DNA of 64,000 bases from CAVXNB01 sp963763085 (GCA_963763085.1 CAVXNB010000004.1:558001-622000), one strand, 5' to 3'. Positions 8,451 through 16,693 are shown, numbered from the stretch's first letter. Notes: generated by a model from the letters alone, not told the origin. Numbers and translations: made by a program.

Positions 8451-9179
8451 CTAGCTGGAAGAGTCGGCGGAGCCCTCCTTGCGCCAGACGGGCCGCCGCG
8501 GCCAGTCGAAGAGAACGTCGACCGGCTCTCCCCGGATGGCGGCGAAGGCGTGGGCGCTCCACACCCCGGCGCCGGCGAGCGGCGAGGGCAGCGAGTCCTC
8601 GGAGAACCAGCCGACGTCGGCGCACTCGAGCGGGTGTGCCTGGAGCGTGCCGCCCACGTTCTTCAGGTGGAACACGAGCGAGTACAGGGGCACCTGCGTG
8701 AAACCGAGTCGGAGGCCATCCAGCACCATGACCAGTCGCACGGGCTCCACCTCGATCCCGGTCTCCTCGCGCACTTCCTTCACGGCGACCTCGGCCGCCG
8801 AGTAGCCGACGTCGGCCCAGCCGGTCGGGTACAGCCAGACCCCGGAGTCGGCCCGCTGCACGAGCAGGATCTGGCCCTCCTCGTTGCCCACGATCGCCCC
8901 GACCGCGATCTTCGGGGTCGCGTAGCCGGCCACGCCCTGGCCGACCTGTCGGAGCCACTCGCGCACGAGGCCGTCGGAGTCGCTCGTCGCCACCGGTTGC
9001 CCGTCCCGGGCGAGCGCCGCGGCCGCTGCGGCGCGGATGTCGCCGGCGACGTTCAGGACCTCCTCGAAGCGCTCGCGCTCGTAGAGGCTGTCGGTGAACC
9101 CGAGGCCGGTCTTGGCGATGGCCGCGAGCGCTTCTCCCCACCGAACGAGGTCCTGTGCAGAAACCGGCCCGTCACCCAC
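8451..9179 (-). CDS. NUDIX hydrolase with helical N-terminal domain
   Basis: 242 residues from a GTG at 9179; a longer in-frame reading to 9278 would collide with the divergent gene at 9243. An N-terminal helical domain of about 90 residues (ALAAIAKTGLGFTDSLYERERFEEV) precedes the catalytic domain KIAVGAIVGNEEGQILLVQR. The Nudix box ends in KEVREETGI, keeping the EExG metal-binding core. The first Glu of the consensus is Tyr and the Arg of the REx2EE segment is Lys. Such proteins usually hydrolyse ADP-ribose or other nucleoside diphosphate derivatives; the substrate is not known here. Confidence 0.87.
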   Translation of the reverse strand: MGDGPVSAQDLVRWGEALAAIAKTGLGFTDSLYERERFEEVLNVAGDIRAAAAAALARDGQPVATSDSDGLVREWLRQVGQGVAGYATPKIAVGAIVGNEEGQILLVQRADSGVWLYPTGWADVGYSAAEVAVKEVREETGIEVEPVRLVMVLDGLRLGFTQVPLYSLVFHLKNVGGTLQAHPLECADVGWFSEDSLPSPLAGAGVWSAHAFAAIRGEPVDVLFDWPRRPVWRKEGSADSSS

Positions 9180-9242
9180 GCGCCCGACCCTACCGCCGGT
9201 CCGCCCGGGGCGAGGGAACGACGGGCGCCCGCGTGCGCGATC

Positions 9243-9458
9243 ATGGCACGTGTGAGCGTGAAGCAGGACTGCCGGCACTACGTCATGCAGACGGTGCGTT
9301 CCGGCGATCGAACCGAGCGTTGCCGGCTCGGGGCCGCCGAGAATGTCCCCTTCGGCTGCCCTGACGGCTGCATCTTCTACGAGCCCAGGAGGACCGCCAC
9401 CGGCGGCTGGCAGGTCCGCGCACGGGGCGACGAGGGCCCGCCCACGATCAGGCGCTGA
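9243..9458 (+). CDS. Conserved small four-cysteine protein of unknown function
   Basis: 71 residues starting at the ATG at 9243 (MARVSVKQDCRHYVMQTV). Four cysteines fall in an ordered pattern (DCRHY, ERCRLG, FGCPDGCIFYE) and could hold a metal or an iron-sulfur cluster; no catalytic motif is seen. I do not recognise a named family. The gene is divergent from the NUDIX gene and convergent with the NIL-domain gene, so it has its own transcription unit. A much longer open frame in the same phase runs back to 8340, but it is antisense to the NUDIX gene and is rejected. Confidence 0.7.
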   Translation: MARVSVKQDCRHYVMQTVRSGDRTERCRLGAAENVPFGCPDGCIFYEPRRTATGGWQVRARGDEGPPTIRR

Positions 9459-9476
9459 ATTCGAGCCTTCGTCCGT

Positions 9477-9713
9477 TCAGGTCTCGGGGGCCTCGTCCAA
9501 GCGGTCGACGACGACGCCGATTTCCTCGAGCCAGGCGATGGCGCCCTCCACGGCTTCGTGGGTGCCGTCGAGATCACAGATCAGCCAGGACTGACCCGCC
9601 TCGACGTTGGCGCCGCGGATGTTCGGCTCGACGTCGAAGCGACGGACGAGCTGAGCGACCACCGGCTCGTGCCGCAACTCCTCGGGGAACGTGAGCCGGA
9701 CGGTGGTGCTCAT
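9477..9713 (-). CDS. NIL-domain protein
   Basis: 78 residues, essentially one NIL domain (ferredoxin-like fold): TVRLTFPEELRHEPVVAQLVRRFDVEPNIRGANVEAG, then SWLICDLDGTHEAVEGAIAWLEEIGVVVDRL. NIL domains also occur at the C-terminus of methionine ABC-transporter ATPases and beside ferredoxins, where they are thought to sense ligands or handle sulfur. The ATG at 9713 overlaps the larE stop (ATGA), so it is translated with larE and probably belongs to the hemQ-larE transcript. Linking it to sulfur chemistry is inference from that context. Confidence 0.85.
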   Translation of the reverse strand: MSTTVRLTFPEELRHEPVVAQLVRRFDVEPNIRGANVEAGQSWLICDLDGTHEAVEGAIAWLEEIGVVVDRLDEAPET

Positions 9714-10555
9714 GAGCCGGAGCGGGCTGCCTCTGCAGCCGCGCGGGACAGGTTGCCCGAGCGAAGCCCCTCGAGATCGAGGGTCACGTAGCGGTACCCG
9801 GCGCCGCGCACCGCCGCGACGATCCCGTCGCGGCCGGCGACGGCTCGCCCGAGGTCCTCGAGCGGCAACTCGATCCTGGCGAGATCACCGTAATGGCGGA
9901 CCCGCAGGGCGCCGAAGCCGAGGCGCCGCAAGGAGGACTCCGCCTCGGCGACCTGATCCAAGATCTTGAAACTGACCGGCGTGCCGTGCGGCACCCTCGA
10001 CGCCAGGCAAGCAGCCGCCGGCCGGTCCCATGTCCGCAGCCCGATGGCCCTGGACACCGCCCGCACGGTCGCCTTGTCGAGCCCTGCCTGGACGAGCGGG
10101 AAGACGGCTCCTCGCTCGGCGGCCGCCCGCTGCCCCGGGCGGTGGTCGTCAAGATCGTCCAGGTTGACGCCCAGCACCACCGTCGCCTGCTCGGGGGTGG
10201 CCAGAGGCGTCAGCACGTCCATCAGCTCGCGCTTGCAGTGGTAGCAGCGGTCGAGGTCGTTGCGCACATAAGCCGGGTCGTCGAGCTCGTGGGTCGCGAC
10301 GGCGACCCACCGGAGTCCCCACTCGGCCGCGAGCGCTGCGCAGTGGTCCCGGTCCTCGGGAGCGAGCGACGCCGAGACCGCGGTCGCGCACAGCACCCGG
10401 TCGGCGCCGAGCAGGCGTGTCGCGGCGGCGGCGACGAGCGCCGAGTCGGCCCCGCCTGAGAAGGCCACCACGAGCGGCCCGAGGCGGCCCAGAGCGGCCT
10501 CCAGGCGCCGGAGCGCCTCCCGCTCTCGGGGGTCCGCAGGATCGCCGGAGGCCAC
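9710..10555 (-). CDS. larE: ATP-dependent sacrificial sulfur transferase, LarE family
   Basis: 281 residues from a GTG at 10555, 4 bases after the hemQ stop; a longer frame to 10669 would lie inside hemQ. The PP-loop for ATP, VVAFSGGADSAL, is near the N-terminus, the CxxC pair is in DRCYHCKREL, and the sulfur-donating Cys is in AACLASRVPHGTPV, all LarE hallmarks. LarE adenylates P2CMN and donates its own cysteine sulfur in building the nickel-pincer nucleotide of lactate racemase. larA, larB and larC are not in this window, so a different acceptor is possible. Confidence 0.9.
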   Translation of the reverse strand: MASGDPADPREREALRRLEAALGRLGPLVVAFSGGADSALVAAAATRLLGADRVLCATAVSASLAPEDRDHCAALAAEWGLRWVAVATHELDDPAYVRNDLDRCYHCKRELMDVLTPLATPEQATVVLGVNLDDLDDHRPGQRAAAERGAVFPLVQAGLDKATVRAVSRAIGLRTWDRPAAACLASRVPHGTPVSFKILDQVAEAESSLRRLGFGALRVRHYGDLARIELPLEDLGRAVAGRDGIVAAVRGAGYRYVTLDLEGLRSGNLSRAAAEAARSGS

Positions 10556-10559
10556 GTCC

Positions 10560-11270
10560 TCAGCGTACGCCGACGCCGGCGAGGACGTCCTCGGGCCCCC
10601 CGACGATTCCGGTGTAGAACGGGCCGAACTCGGCATAGAGCGTTGACGCCTCGTCGAACCGCATGGCATAGACGCACTCCTTCAGGTCGTCCGGATGTAC
10701 GCCGAAGAGGGTCACGCCCCACTCCCAGTCGTCGAGCCCGGTGGACCCCGTCACGAGCTGCAGGACGCGGCCGCGGAATTGGCGCCCGGCGGTTCCGTGC
10801 CCCCGCATGAGCTCCATCCTCTCGTCGAAGCCCAACGCGTACCAGTTCTCCGCTCCAGGGGCGCGGCGCTTGGACATCGGGTAGAAGCACATCGCCGGCA
10901 TCCCCTCGGGGGGAAGCGTGGGGTAGAGGCGGGCCTGCTTCAGCTCCTCGGGTACCCCGGCGGCGTACTCGGACACCTCGGTCAACGACACGTACGAGTC
11001 GACGACGTCGAGGCCACCGGTCTGCAGGTCGGTCTGCAGCCGGCGCAGCCGCCTCATGTCCGGACCCAGCGAGAGCACGCAGATGTCCGCCTTGTGCCCC
11101 AGCATCGACGCCGTGACGATCTGGCAGTCCTCCTTCGTGGCGTCGTCGATGGCGTCGAGCAGCGAGCGCGCCTCGGCGCCCGGTCGCGGCTTGCAGAAGA
11201 GGTGGAGCACGCCCCAGCCGGTCGTGGGGCCGACAGGTCGGTCGCGGCGCTCGAGCGGGTCGGAAGTCAC
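10560..11270 (-). CDS. hemQ: Coproheme decarboxylase HemQ (chlorite-dismutase-like)
   Basis: 236 residues from a GTG at 11270. HemQ carries out the last step of the coproporphyrin-dependent heme pathway of Gram-positive bacteria, oxidative decarboxylation of coproheme. The chlorite-dismutase fold is visible: WGVLHLFCK, CFYPMSKRR, ENWYALGFDERMELMRGHG (with the proximal heme His) and the ending AEFGPFYTGIVG. It starts 10 bases after the acyl-CoA synthetase stop and ends 4 bases before larE, so it sits in a tight minus-strand operon. No other heme genes are nearby. The reading frame continues to 11507, but that part is antisense-like and overlaps the upstream gene. Confidence 0.93.
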   Translation of the reverse strand: MTSDPLERRDRPVGPTTGWGVLHLFCKPRPGAEARSLLDAIDDATKEDCQIVTASMLGHKADICVLSLGPDMRRLRRLQTDLQTGGLDVVDSYVSLTEVSEYAAGVPEELKQARLYPTLPPEGMPAMCFYPMSKRRAPGAENWYALGFDERMELMRGHGTAGRQFRGRVLQLVTGSTGLDDWEWGVTLFGVHPDDLKECVYAMRFDEASTLYAEFGPFYTGIVGGPEDVLAGVGVR

Positions 11271-11280
11271 CGCCCGCAGT

Positions 11281-12933
11281 CTACGGGTCGTCCTGCGGCT
11301 CGAGGAGCGCCGACGCCCGGAGCCGGAGCGCCGGGTAGTCGAGCTTTCCGTTCGGCTGGCGGCCCAGGGTCTCGACGAGGAGGACACGGCGCGGGATCTT
11401 GTAGCCGGCCAGGGTTGCGCGCAGACTTGCGGTGAGGGCCGGCACGTCGAGGTCCGCCCCGCCTCTCGGTTCGACCAGCGCCACGACGATTTCGCCGAAG
11501 CGTTCATCGGGCAGGCCGACGACGGCGGCGTCGGAGATGGCGTCGCTGCGCTTCAACGTCTCTTCGACCTCCTCCGGGTAAACCTTCTCTCCGCCGGTGT
11601 TGATGCAGGCCGAGCCGCGGCCGAGGAAGCGAATCGTCGCGTCCGCCCTCACCTCGGCGAAGTCCCCGGCGACGACGTACCTCGTCCCTTCGATTGAGAC
11701 AAACGTCGCCGCGGTCTTCTCCGGATCCTTGTAGTAGCCGACCGGGATGTGCCCGGTGACCGCCAATCGTCCCGTTTGCGAGGAGCCGGGCACGACGTCA
11801 CGGCCGTCGTCGCCGATGACGCGGACCTGGTCGGTAACCGCGAACCGGGGAAGCGAGTCCGGCGCAGGGCCGTGCGGCGGGGTGCGAGGTCGCGCCTCGG
11901 GAACCGATCGTGCGAAGGTGCCCGACTCCGACGACCCCAGACTGTCGGTGATCCGAAGATGCGGCGCGTGGCGGAGCAGCCCCCGCTTGTTCTGGTCAGA
12001 GAGGAGGGCAGCTGACGAGACCAGCACCTTGAGCCCCGACAGGCTCCAGCGTCCCGGCTCGTCGTCGAGCGCCTTCACGAGGGGCGTGGCGAAGGCGTCA
12101 CCTGCGATGGCGATGCCGCCGACACGGCTCGCAACGATGGTGTCGAGGACGCGGTCGGCTGAGAAACGACGATCGGACATCGTCACGAGCGTGCCGCCCT
12201 GCATGAGGGCCGAGAGCGCGAACCACAGGCCTGTGCCGTGCATCAACGGCGCCACCGGCAGGCTCCGGATTCCCGTCCGGGCGGCTCTCAGAAGGAACTC
12301 GGGGTCCTGGCTCGCGGGAGGAAGCTCCGGGCCGCGCGTCCCCTGGAGCATGGCGATCAGGTCCTGCTGGCGCCACATGACGCCTTTCGGGCTTCCCGTC
12401 GTCCCGCCGGTGTACAGCAGGAGCAGGTCATGGCCGGACCGGGCCGCCGCCGGCGTGGCAACGCCCGGCGGGCTCGACGCGGCAGTCTCGTACGGCACCG
12501 CCCAGTCGGGACACCCGGCGCGCTCGCCGACGTGCACCCAGAGCCTGATCTCCGGCAGGCGTCGCCGCAACCGCCGGCAACGCTCGGTGAGCTCGTCGTC
12601 GAAGACCACGGCCGCGACGTCGGCGTTGTCCCACAGGTACCAGAGCTCGTCGTCGGTGTACCGGTAATTCGAGTTGACCGGCACCAGTCCTGACTTGAAC
12701 GAGGCGAACACCGACTCGAGGTACTCGGGCCCGTTGTAGAGGTACTGGGCCACCTTGTCCTGATGGACGAGGCCGGCCGCCAGCATCGTGGAGGCGAGCC
12801 CTCCGGCACGACGGTCGAATTCCTGCCAGGTGAACCGGCGGGCATCGCAGGTCTGGGCCTCGTGGTCCGGGAAGGCCTGCGCGAGAGACTCGAGGACGGT
12901 GGCGAAGTCCCATGTCCCTGGGTGTTCGGTCAC
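11281..12933 (-). CDS. Acyl-CoA synthetase (AMP-forming, FadD-like)
   Basis: 550 residues from a GTG at 12933, which has the Shine-Dalgarno GGAGGAGGG just upstream; an in-frame start at 12966 is less likely. ANL-superfamily motifs are complete: A3 LYTGGTTGSPKGVMW, A5 SLGSSESG, A7/A8 YVVAGDFAEV and RGSACINTGGEKVYPEEVE, and the catalytic Lys in PNGKLDYPAL. It activates a fatty or other carboxylic acid through an acyl-adenylate to the CoA thioester. The closest resemblance is to actinobacterial FadD-type acyl-CoA synthetases. It heads the minus-strand cluster with hemQ and larE. Confidence 0.9.
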   Translation of the reverse strand: MTEHPGTWDFATVLESLAQAFPDHEAQTCDARRFTWQEFDRRAGGLASTMLAAGLVHQDKVAQYLYNGPEYLESVFASFKSGLVPVNSNYRYTDDELWYLWDNADVAAVVFDDELTERCRRLRRRLPEIRLWVHVGERAGCPDWAVPYETAASSPPGVATPAAARSGHDLLLLYTGGTTGSPKGVMWRQQDLIAMLQGTRGPELPPASQDPEFLLRAARTGIRSLPVAPLMHGTGLWFALSALMQGGTLVTMSDRRFSADRVLDTIVASRVGGIAIAGDAFATPLVKALDDEPGRWSLSGLKVLVSSAALLSDQNKRGLLRHAPHLRITDSLGSSESGTFARSVPEARPRTPPHGPAPDSLPRFAVTDQVRVIGDDGRDVVPGSSQTGRLAVTGHIPVGYYKDPEKTAATFVSIEGTRYVVAGDFAEVRADATIRFLGRGSACINTGGEKVYPEEVEETLKRSDAISDAAVVGLPDERFGEIVVALVEPRGGADLDVPALTASLRATLAGYKIPRRVLLVETLGRQPNGKLDYPALRLRASALLEPQDDP

Positions 12934-12962
12934 GAGCCCTCCTCCTCCGAAGAATCCACGCG

Positions 12963-12996
12963 CCACGAGGGGGCGCCTTGCGGCACCCCCTCGTGG
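12963..12996 (-). terminator. Hairpin downstream of groEL
   Basis: A perfect 11-bp inverted repeat, CCACGAGGGGG and CCCCCTCGTGG, with a 12-base loop lies between the groEL stop and the acyl-CoA synthetase start. It is strong enough to terminate groEL transcription, but there is no run of T after it, so it may act with Rho or simply protect the mRNA end. Confidence 0.6.
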
Positions 12997-13029
12997 TCAG
13001 AGCGTTCTCTGATCGACTTTACGTCGAGA

Positions 13030-14655
13030 TCAGTAGTCCTCCATCCCGCCGCCCGGAGGCATGGCGGGACCCTTCTCTTCCGGCTTGTCCACCACGACCG
13101 CCTCGGTCGTGAGGAACAGGGCCGCGATGGATGCAGCGTTCTGGAGAGCGGACCGGGTCACCTTGGCCGCGTCGATGACTCCGACCTTCAGCAGGTCCTC
13201 GTACTCGCCGGTCTGTGCGTTCAGGCCGTGGGAAACGCCCTTCAAAGCCTTCACCCGCTCGACGACGACGCCACCCTCGAGTCCGGCGTTGACGGCGATC
13301 TGCTTCAGGGGCTCTTCGACAGAGCGGGCCACGATCCTGGCCCCGGTCGCCTCGTCACCCTCGAGCTTGTCGGCCGCGTCCAGGATGGCCTGCTGCGAGC
13401 GGAGCAACGCAACGCCGCCGCCGGGCACCACACCCTCCTCGATGGCCGCCTTCGTGGTCGAGACCGCATCCTCGATGCGGTGCTTCTTCTCCTTGAGCTC
13501 CACCTCGGTGGCCGCGCCGACCTTGATCACCGCGACGCCGCCCGAGAGCTTGGCGAGCCGCTCCTGCAGCTTCTCGCGGTCGTAGTCCGAGTCGGTGTTC
13601 TCGATCTCGGTCTTGATCTGGCTGATGCGACCCTTGATGTCGGCGTCGTCGCCGGCACCCTCGACGATCGTCGTCTCGTCCTTCGTGACGACGACCTTGC
13701 GGGCCCGCCCGAGCAGGTCGAGCGCGACGTTGTCGAGCTTGAGGCCGACCTCCTCGGTGATGACCTGTCCGCCGGTGAGGATGGCAATGTCCTGCAGCAT
13801 CGCCTTGCGGCGCTCTCCGAAGCCGGGGGCCTTTACGGCCGTGCTGCGGAAGGTGCCACGGATCTTGTTGACGACGAGCGTGGCGAGCGCCTCGCCCTCG
13901 ACGTCCTCGGAGAGGATCATGAGCGGCTTGCCGGTCTGCATGACCTTCTCGAGCACCGGGAGCATGTCGCGGACCGCCGAGATCTTCGAGCCGACGATCA
14001 GGATGTACGGGTCCTCGAGGACCGATTCCATCCGGTCGGGGTCGGTGACGAAGTACGGCGAGATGTAACCCTTGTCGAAGCGCATGCCCTCGACGAGCTC
14101 CATCTCCATGCCGAAGGTCTGCGACTCCTCGACAGTGATGACGCCGTCCTTGCCGACCTTGTCGATGGCCTCGGCGATCATGGCACCGATCTCGTCGTCG
14201 GCCGAGGAGATCGAGGCGACCTGAGCGATCTGGTCCTTCGCGTCGATCTCCTTCGAGAGCTGCTTCAGCCGCCCAACGGCAGCCTCGACCGCCACCTCGA
14301 TCCCGCGCTTCAGCGACATCGGGTTCGCCCCTGCGGCCACGTTGCGCAGGCCTTCACGGACCATGGCGCCGGCCAGCACGGTTGCCGTCGTCGTGCCGTC
14401 GCCGGCGACGTCGTCGGTCTTCTTCGCTACTTCCTTCACGAGGTCCGCTCCAACCTTCTCCCACGGGTCCTCGAGCTCGATCTCCTTTGCGATGGAGACG
14501 CCGTCGTTCGTGATCGTCGGCGCACCCCACTTCTTCTCCAGCACGACGTTGCGACCCTTGGGGCCGAGCGTGACTTTCACGGCGTCTACCAGCTGGTTCA
14601 TGCCATTCTCGAGGGCCCGGCGGGCCTGCTCGTCGAAGGCGATCAACTTCGGCAT
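13030..14655 (-). CDS. groL: 60 kDa chaperonin GroEL
   Basis: 541 residues ending GPAMPPGGGMEDY, the Gly/Met-rich GroEL tail. VTLGPKGRNVVLEKKWGAPTITNDGVSIAKEIELEDPWEKVG, split across the N-terminal equatorial domain, and the ATP motif VAGDGTTTATVLA are characteristic. It forms the 14-mer folding chamber with GroES. No groES lies beside it, as in many actinobacteria with a separate groEL2. The ATG at 14655 is preceded by AAGGAGGA. A CIRCE operator lies 41 bases upstream, so HrcA repression and heat-shock induction are expected. Confidence 0.97.
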   Translation of the reverse strand: MPKLIAFDEQARRALENGMNQLVDAVKVTLGPKGRNVVLEKKWGAPTITNDGVSIAKEIELEDPWEKVGADLVKEVAKKTDDVAGDGTTTATVLAGAMVREGLRNVAAGANPMSLKRGIEVAVEAAVGRLKQLSKEIDAKDQIAQVASISSADDEIGAMIAEAIDKVGKDGVITVEESQTFGMEMELVEGMRFDKGYISPYFVTDPDRMESVLEDPYILIVGSKISAVRDMLPVLEKVMQTGKPLMILSEDVEGEALATLVVNKIRGTFRSTAVKAPGFGERRKAMLQDIAILTGGQVITEEVGLKLDNVALDLLGRARKVVVTKDETTIVEGAGDDADIKGRISQIKTEIENTDSDYDREKLQERLAKLSGGVAVIKVGAATEVELKEKKHRIEDAVSTTKAAIEEGVVPGGGVALLRSQQAILDAADKLEGDEATGARIVARSVEEPLKQIAVNAGLEGGVVVERVKALKGVSHGLNAQTGEYEDLLKVGVIDAAKVTRSALQNAASIAALFLTTEAVVVDKPEEKGPAMPPGGGMEDY

Positions 14656-14695
14656 TTTGGGGATGTCCTCCTTGGGCTACCCGGTTCCGTAACCG

Positions 14696-14722
14696 TTAGC
14701 ACTCTCATGGTTCGAGTGCTAG
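14696..14722 (-). promoter_or_regulatory. CIRCE operator (HrcA binding site) of groEL
   Basis: TTAGCACTC, nine bases, then GAGTGCTAG. This matches the CIRCE consensus TTAGCACTC-N9-GAGTGCTAA at 17 of 18 arm positions (last A is G). It sits 41-67 bases upstream of the groEL ATG, the expected place. HrcA represses at this element; hrcA itself is not in the window. Confidence 0.95.
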
Positions 14723-14839
14723 TAGCAAACCACGCTAGCGGCCGGCGCGCAACTGCGTGCCCTGGCCCCCAGGTGGGGGGCTCGCGTCTTGGGGTAACCG
14801 CAGGCGGCACGCGGGAACGCGCGGCGGGGCGGAGATGTT

Positions 14840-16159
14840 GTGCCACCCATGCCCGACGCTCGAGGCGCCGCCTCCGGCGTGCCAGGTCCGCCTGCCGCGT
14901 CCGGCTCGCCGGCACTCGGCGCCGCCTCCGGAGTGCCAGGTCCGCCTGCCGCGCCCTCCGCCGAGCACAAGGGGATCGACCACAGCCTCGTCATTCTGCT
15001 GGCCGTGGCAACGGGCGTGGCCGTTGCCAGCAACTACTACGTCCAGCCCTTGCTTCCGACGATCCGGCAGACCTTCCACGCCGGAGCGGGAGCGGTGGGC
15101 CTGATCGTGACGGCCTCGCAGATCGGCTACGCAGCCGGCCTGCTCCTCCTCCTGCCCCTGGGTGACCTGCTCGAGAGACGGCGGCTCGTGGTCGCGCTGT
15201 CCCTGGTCACGGCGCTGGGCCTTGCAGGCGCCGCCGTTGCCCCGAGCCTCGGGCTGCTGTATGTCGCCGCGGTGGTCATCGGCGCCACCTCGGTCGTGGG
15301 GCAGATTCTCGTCGCCTTCTCGGCGTCGTTGGCGAGCGACAACGAGCGCGGCAGGGTCGTGGGAACGGTGATGAGCGGGCTGTTCATCGGCATCCTGCTC
15401 GCGCGTACAGCCGCCGGCTTCCTGGGGGCGGCGCTCGGCTGGCGCGCCGTCTACTACGTGGCCGGCGGCGTCGCGCTCGTGCTCGCCGCTGTGCTGCGGC
15501 GGGCGCTCCCGCCTTACCGGGAGGACGTGAACCTCTCCTACCCCGGCGTTCTCGCCTCGGTGGTGACGATCTTCCGGGAACAGCCGGTCCTTCGCCGCCG
15601 CGCGTTGTACGGCTCGCTCGCGTTCGCCGCATTCTCCGTGCTCTGGACGAGCCTCGCCTTCCTGCTTGCTGCGCCTCCCTACGGCTACGGGTCGGCCACG
15701 ATCGGGCTGTTCGGGCTCGTCGGCGTGGCCGGCGCGCTGATGGCCTCCATCGCCGGCCGCCTCGCCGACCGCGGGCTCCAGGTCGTGATGACGGTAGCGA
15801 CGTCCGCCGCGATCCTCATCTCGTTCGTCCTTCTGTGGGTTGGGGAGAGCCAGCTGGTCGTGCTGTTGATCGCGATCGTGCTGCTCGACCTCGGCTGCCA
15901 AGGGCTCCACATCACGAACCAGAGCGAGATCTACCGCCTGCTGCCCCAGGCGCGCAGCCGTGTGAATGCCGGCTACATGACGTCGTACTTCGTAGGGGGG
16001 ACCATCGGCTCGGTCGGCTCCGCCCTTTGCTACGCGGCTTTCGGGTGGCACGCTGTCTGCGCTCTCGGTGCGGCCTTCGGCGCCGTCGCCTTGGCGCTGG
16101 CCACCGGCGAGCGAAGGTTCGGCAGGCGGCTCGCCGCCGACCGAGCTGTCGCTCGCTGA
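14840..16159 (+). CDS. Major facilitator superfamily transporter
   Basis: 439 residues. After a ~45-residue Ala/Gly/Pro N-terminal tail come twelve predicted membrane helices. The first (LVILLAVATGVAVASNYYVQPLLP) is typical of YnfM/arabinose-efflux-like MFS proteins, and the loop LGDLLERRRLVV after helix 2 is the MFS motif A region. The substrate is unknown; drug or sugar efflux is common in this group. The start is a GTG at 14840 or the ATG at 14849. The tail holds an internal duplication (GAASGVPGPPAA twice) caused by a 36-bp direct repeat in the DNA. A hairpin follows the stop by 2 bases. Confidence 0.88.
   Translation: MPPMPDARGAASGVPGPPAASGSPALGAASGVPGPPAAPSAEHKGIDHSLVILLAVATGVAVASNYYVQPLLPTIRQTFHAGAGAVGLIVTASQIGYAAGLLLLLPLGDLLERRRLVVALSLVTALGLAGAAVAPSLGLLYVAAVVIGATSVVGQILVAFSASLASDNERGRVVGTVMSGLFIGILLARTAAGFLGAALGWRAVYYVAGGVALVLAAVLRRALPPYREDVNLSYPGVLASVVTIFREQPVLRRRALYGSLAFAAFSVLWTSLAFLLAAPPYGYGSATIGLFGLVGVAGALMASIAGRLADRGLQVVMTVATSAAILISFVLLWVGESQLVVLLIAIVLLDLGCQGLHITNQSEIYRLLPQARSRVNAGYMTSYFVGGTIGSVGSALCYAAFGWHAVCALGAAFGAVALALATGERRFGRRLAADRAVAR
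14864..14953 (+). repeat. 36-bp direct repeat, two copies, in the MFS N-terminal tail
   Basis: Copies at 14864-14899 and 14918-14953 differ at one base (GGCGTG versus GGAGTG). The period is 54 bp, a multiple of three, so the duplication keeps the frame and duplicates GAASGVPGPPAA in the protein. Confidence 0.9.
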
Positions 16160-16161
16160 CT

Positions 16162-16183
16162 CCGCCGGCCCGGAGGCCGGCGG
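16162..16183 (+). terminator. Hairpin after the MFS gene
   Basis: CCGCCGGCC, CGGA loop, GGCCGGCGG: a perfect 9-bp GC stem starting 2 bases after the MFS stop. A TTTTT run occurs only ~25 bases later, so termination efficiency is uncertain. Confidence 0.6.
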
Positions 16184-16251
16184 CCCCGGCCAGGGCGCCA
16201 TTCGAGCCCTTTTTCGGTCCTCCACTGCCACCCCGGACCGCGGCGACACTT

Positions 16252-16330
16252 TTAATTTCACCGCGAACTTGCCTCCGATAATGATTGCGACTGGTCGCAA
16301 TCTCGATTCGAGGCAAGTTTGAAAAAGAAA
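16252..16330 (+). repeat. Dispersed palindromic element, copy 1
   Basis: The element begins with AATTTC (16254-16259). The outer inverted repeat is AACTTGCCTC (16266-16275) with GAGGCAAGTT (16310-16319), and inside it is a perfect dyad GATTGCGAC-TG-GTCGCAATC (16283-16302). The same structure occurs in inverted orientation at 40935-41025, and with a different core at 55182-55268. This copy lies between two convergent genes. The rest of the 16184-16417 gap is GC-rich and shows nothing else. Confidence 0.85.
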
Positions 16331-16417
16331 AGATATGCGCCGGGTTCCCGGCCGCCCCGCCGGCCCCTGGCCGCCCGGCCCGCCGGCCCCTGGCCCCGCC
16401 GGCCGGCCCCGGCCCGC

Positions 16418-16693
16418 TCAGCCGCCGGCGACCGCCGGCACGATCGAGACCGTGGTGCCGGCGGGGAGCTCGGTGTCGAGACCCTGCAGGAAGCGCACAT
16501 CCTCGTCCGCGACGAACACGTTCACAAAACGCCGCAGCCCGCCCTGCTCATCCAACAGCCGCGCCTCCATCCCCGGATGGTTGCGCTCGAGGTCGTCGAT
16601 CGCCTCGCGCACCGTTGCTGCCTCCACACCGACCTCGCCGGCGCCTCCCGTCAGCGACCGCAGCTGGGTCGGGATCCGGACGGTGACGCTCAT
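16418..16693 (-). CDS. cysO: CysO-like sulfur carrier protein (MoaD/ThiS family)
   Basis: 91 residues with a ubiquitin-like fold and the C-terminal di-glycine VPAVAGG needed for thiocarboxylation. The sequence (SVTVRIPTQLRSLTGG, RFVNVFVADEDVRFLQGL, AGTTVSIVPAVAGG) closely resembles mycobacterial CysO, which carries sulfide to CysM for cysteine synthesis. Its ATG overlaps the stop of the upstream PLP enzyme (ATGA), so the two are made together. No cysM-like sulfhydrylase or Mec peptidase lies here; the PLP partner is of threonine-synthase type. The sulfur-carrier role follows from the family; the acceptor reaction is inferred. Confidence 0.88.
   Translation of the reverse strand: MSVTVRIPTQLRSLTGGAGEVGVEAATVREAIDDLERNHPGMEARLLDEQGGLRRFVNVFVADEDVRFLQGLDTELPAGTTVSIVPAVAGG

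Noticed and set aside
8340..9242. Long plus-strand frame before the four-cysteine protein
   Set aside because: It is the antisense shadow of the NUDIX gene; the ATG at 9243 starts the conserved part.
12763..15165. 800-residue plus-strand open frame across groEL
   Set aside because: It is the antisense frame of groEL and the acyl-CoA synthetase, a common artefact in GC-rich genes.
16283..16302. Inner dyad as a Fur/Zur operator
   Set aside because: The layout is similar but the sequence is not a clear match, and it lies between two convergent gene ends with no promoter to control.
16252..16330. Repeat copy 1 as a simple intrinsic terminator of the MFS gene
   Set aside because: There is no T-run after the stem on the plus strand, and a better hairpin follows the MFS stop at 16162; the match to the other two copies shows it is a repeat family.
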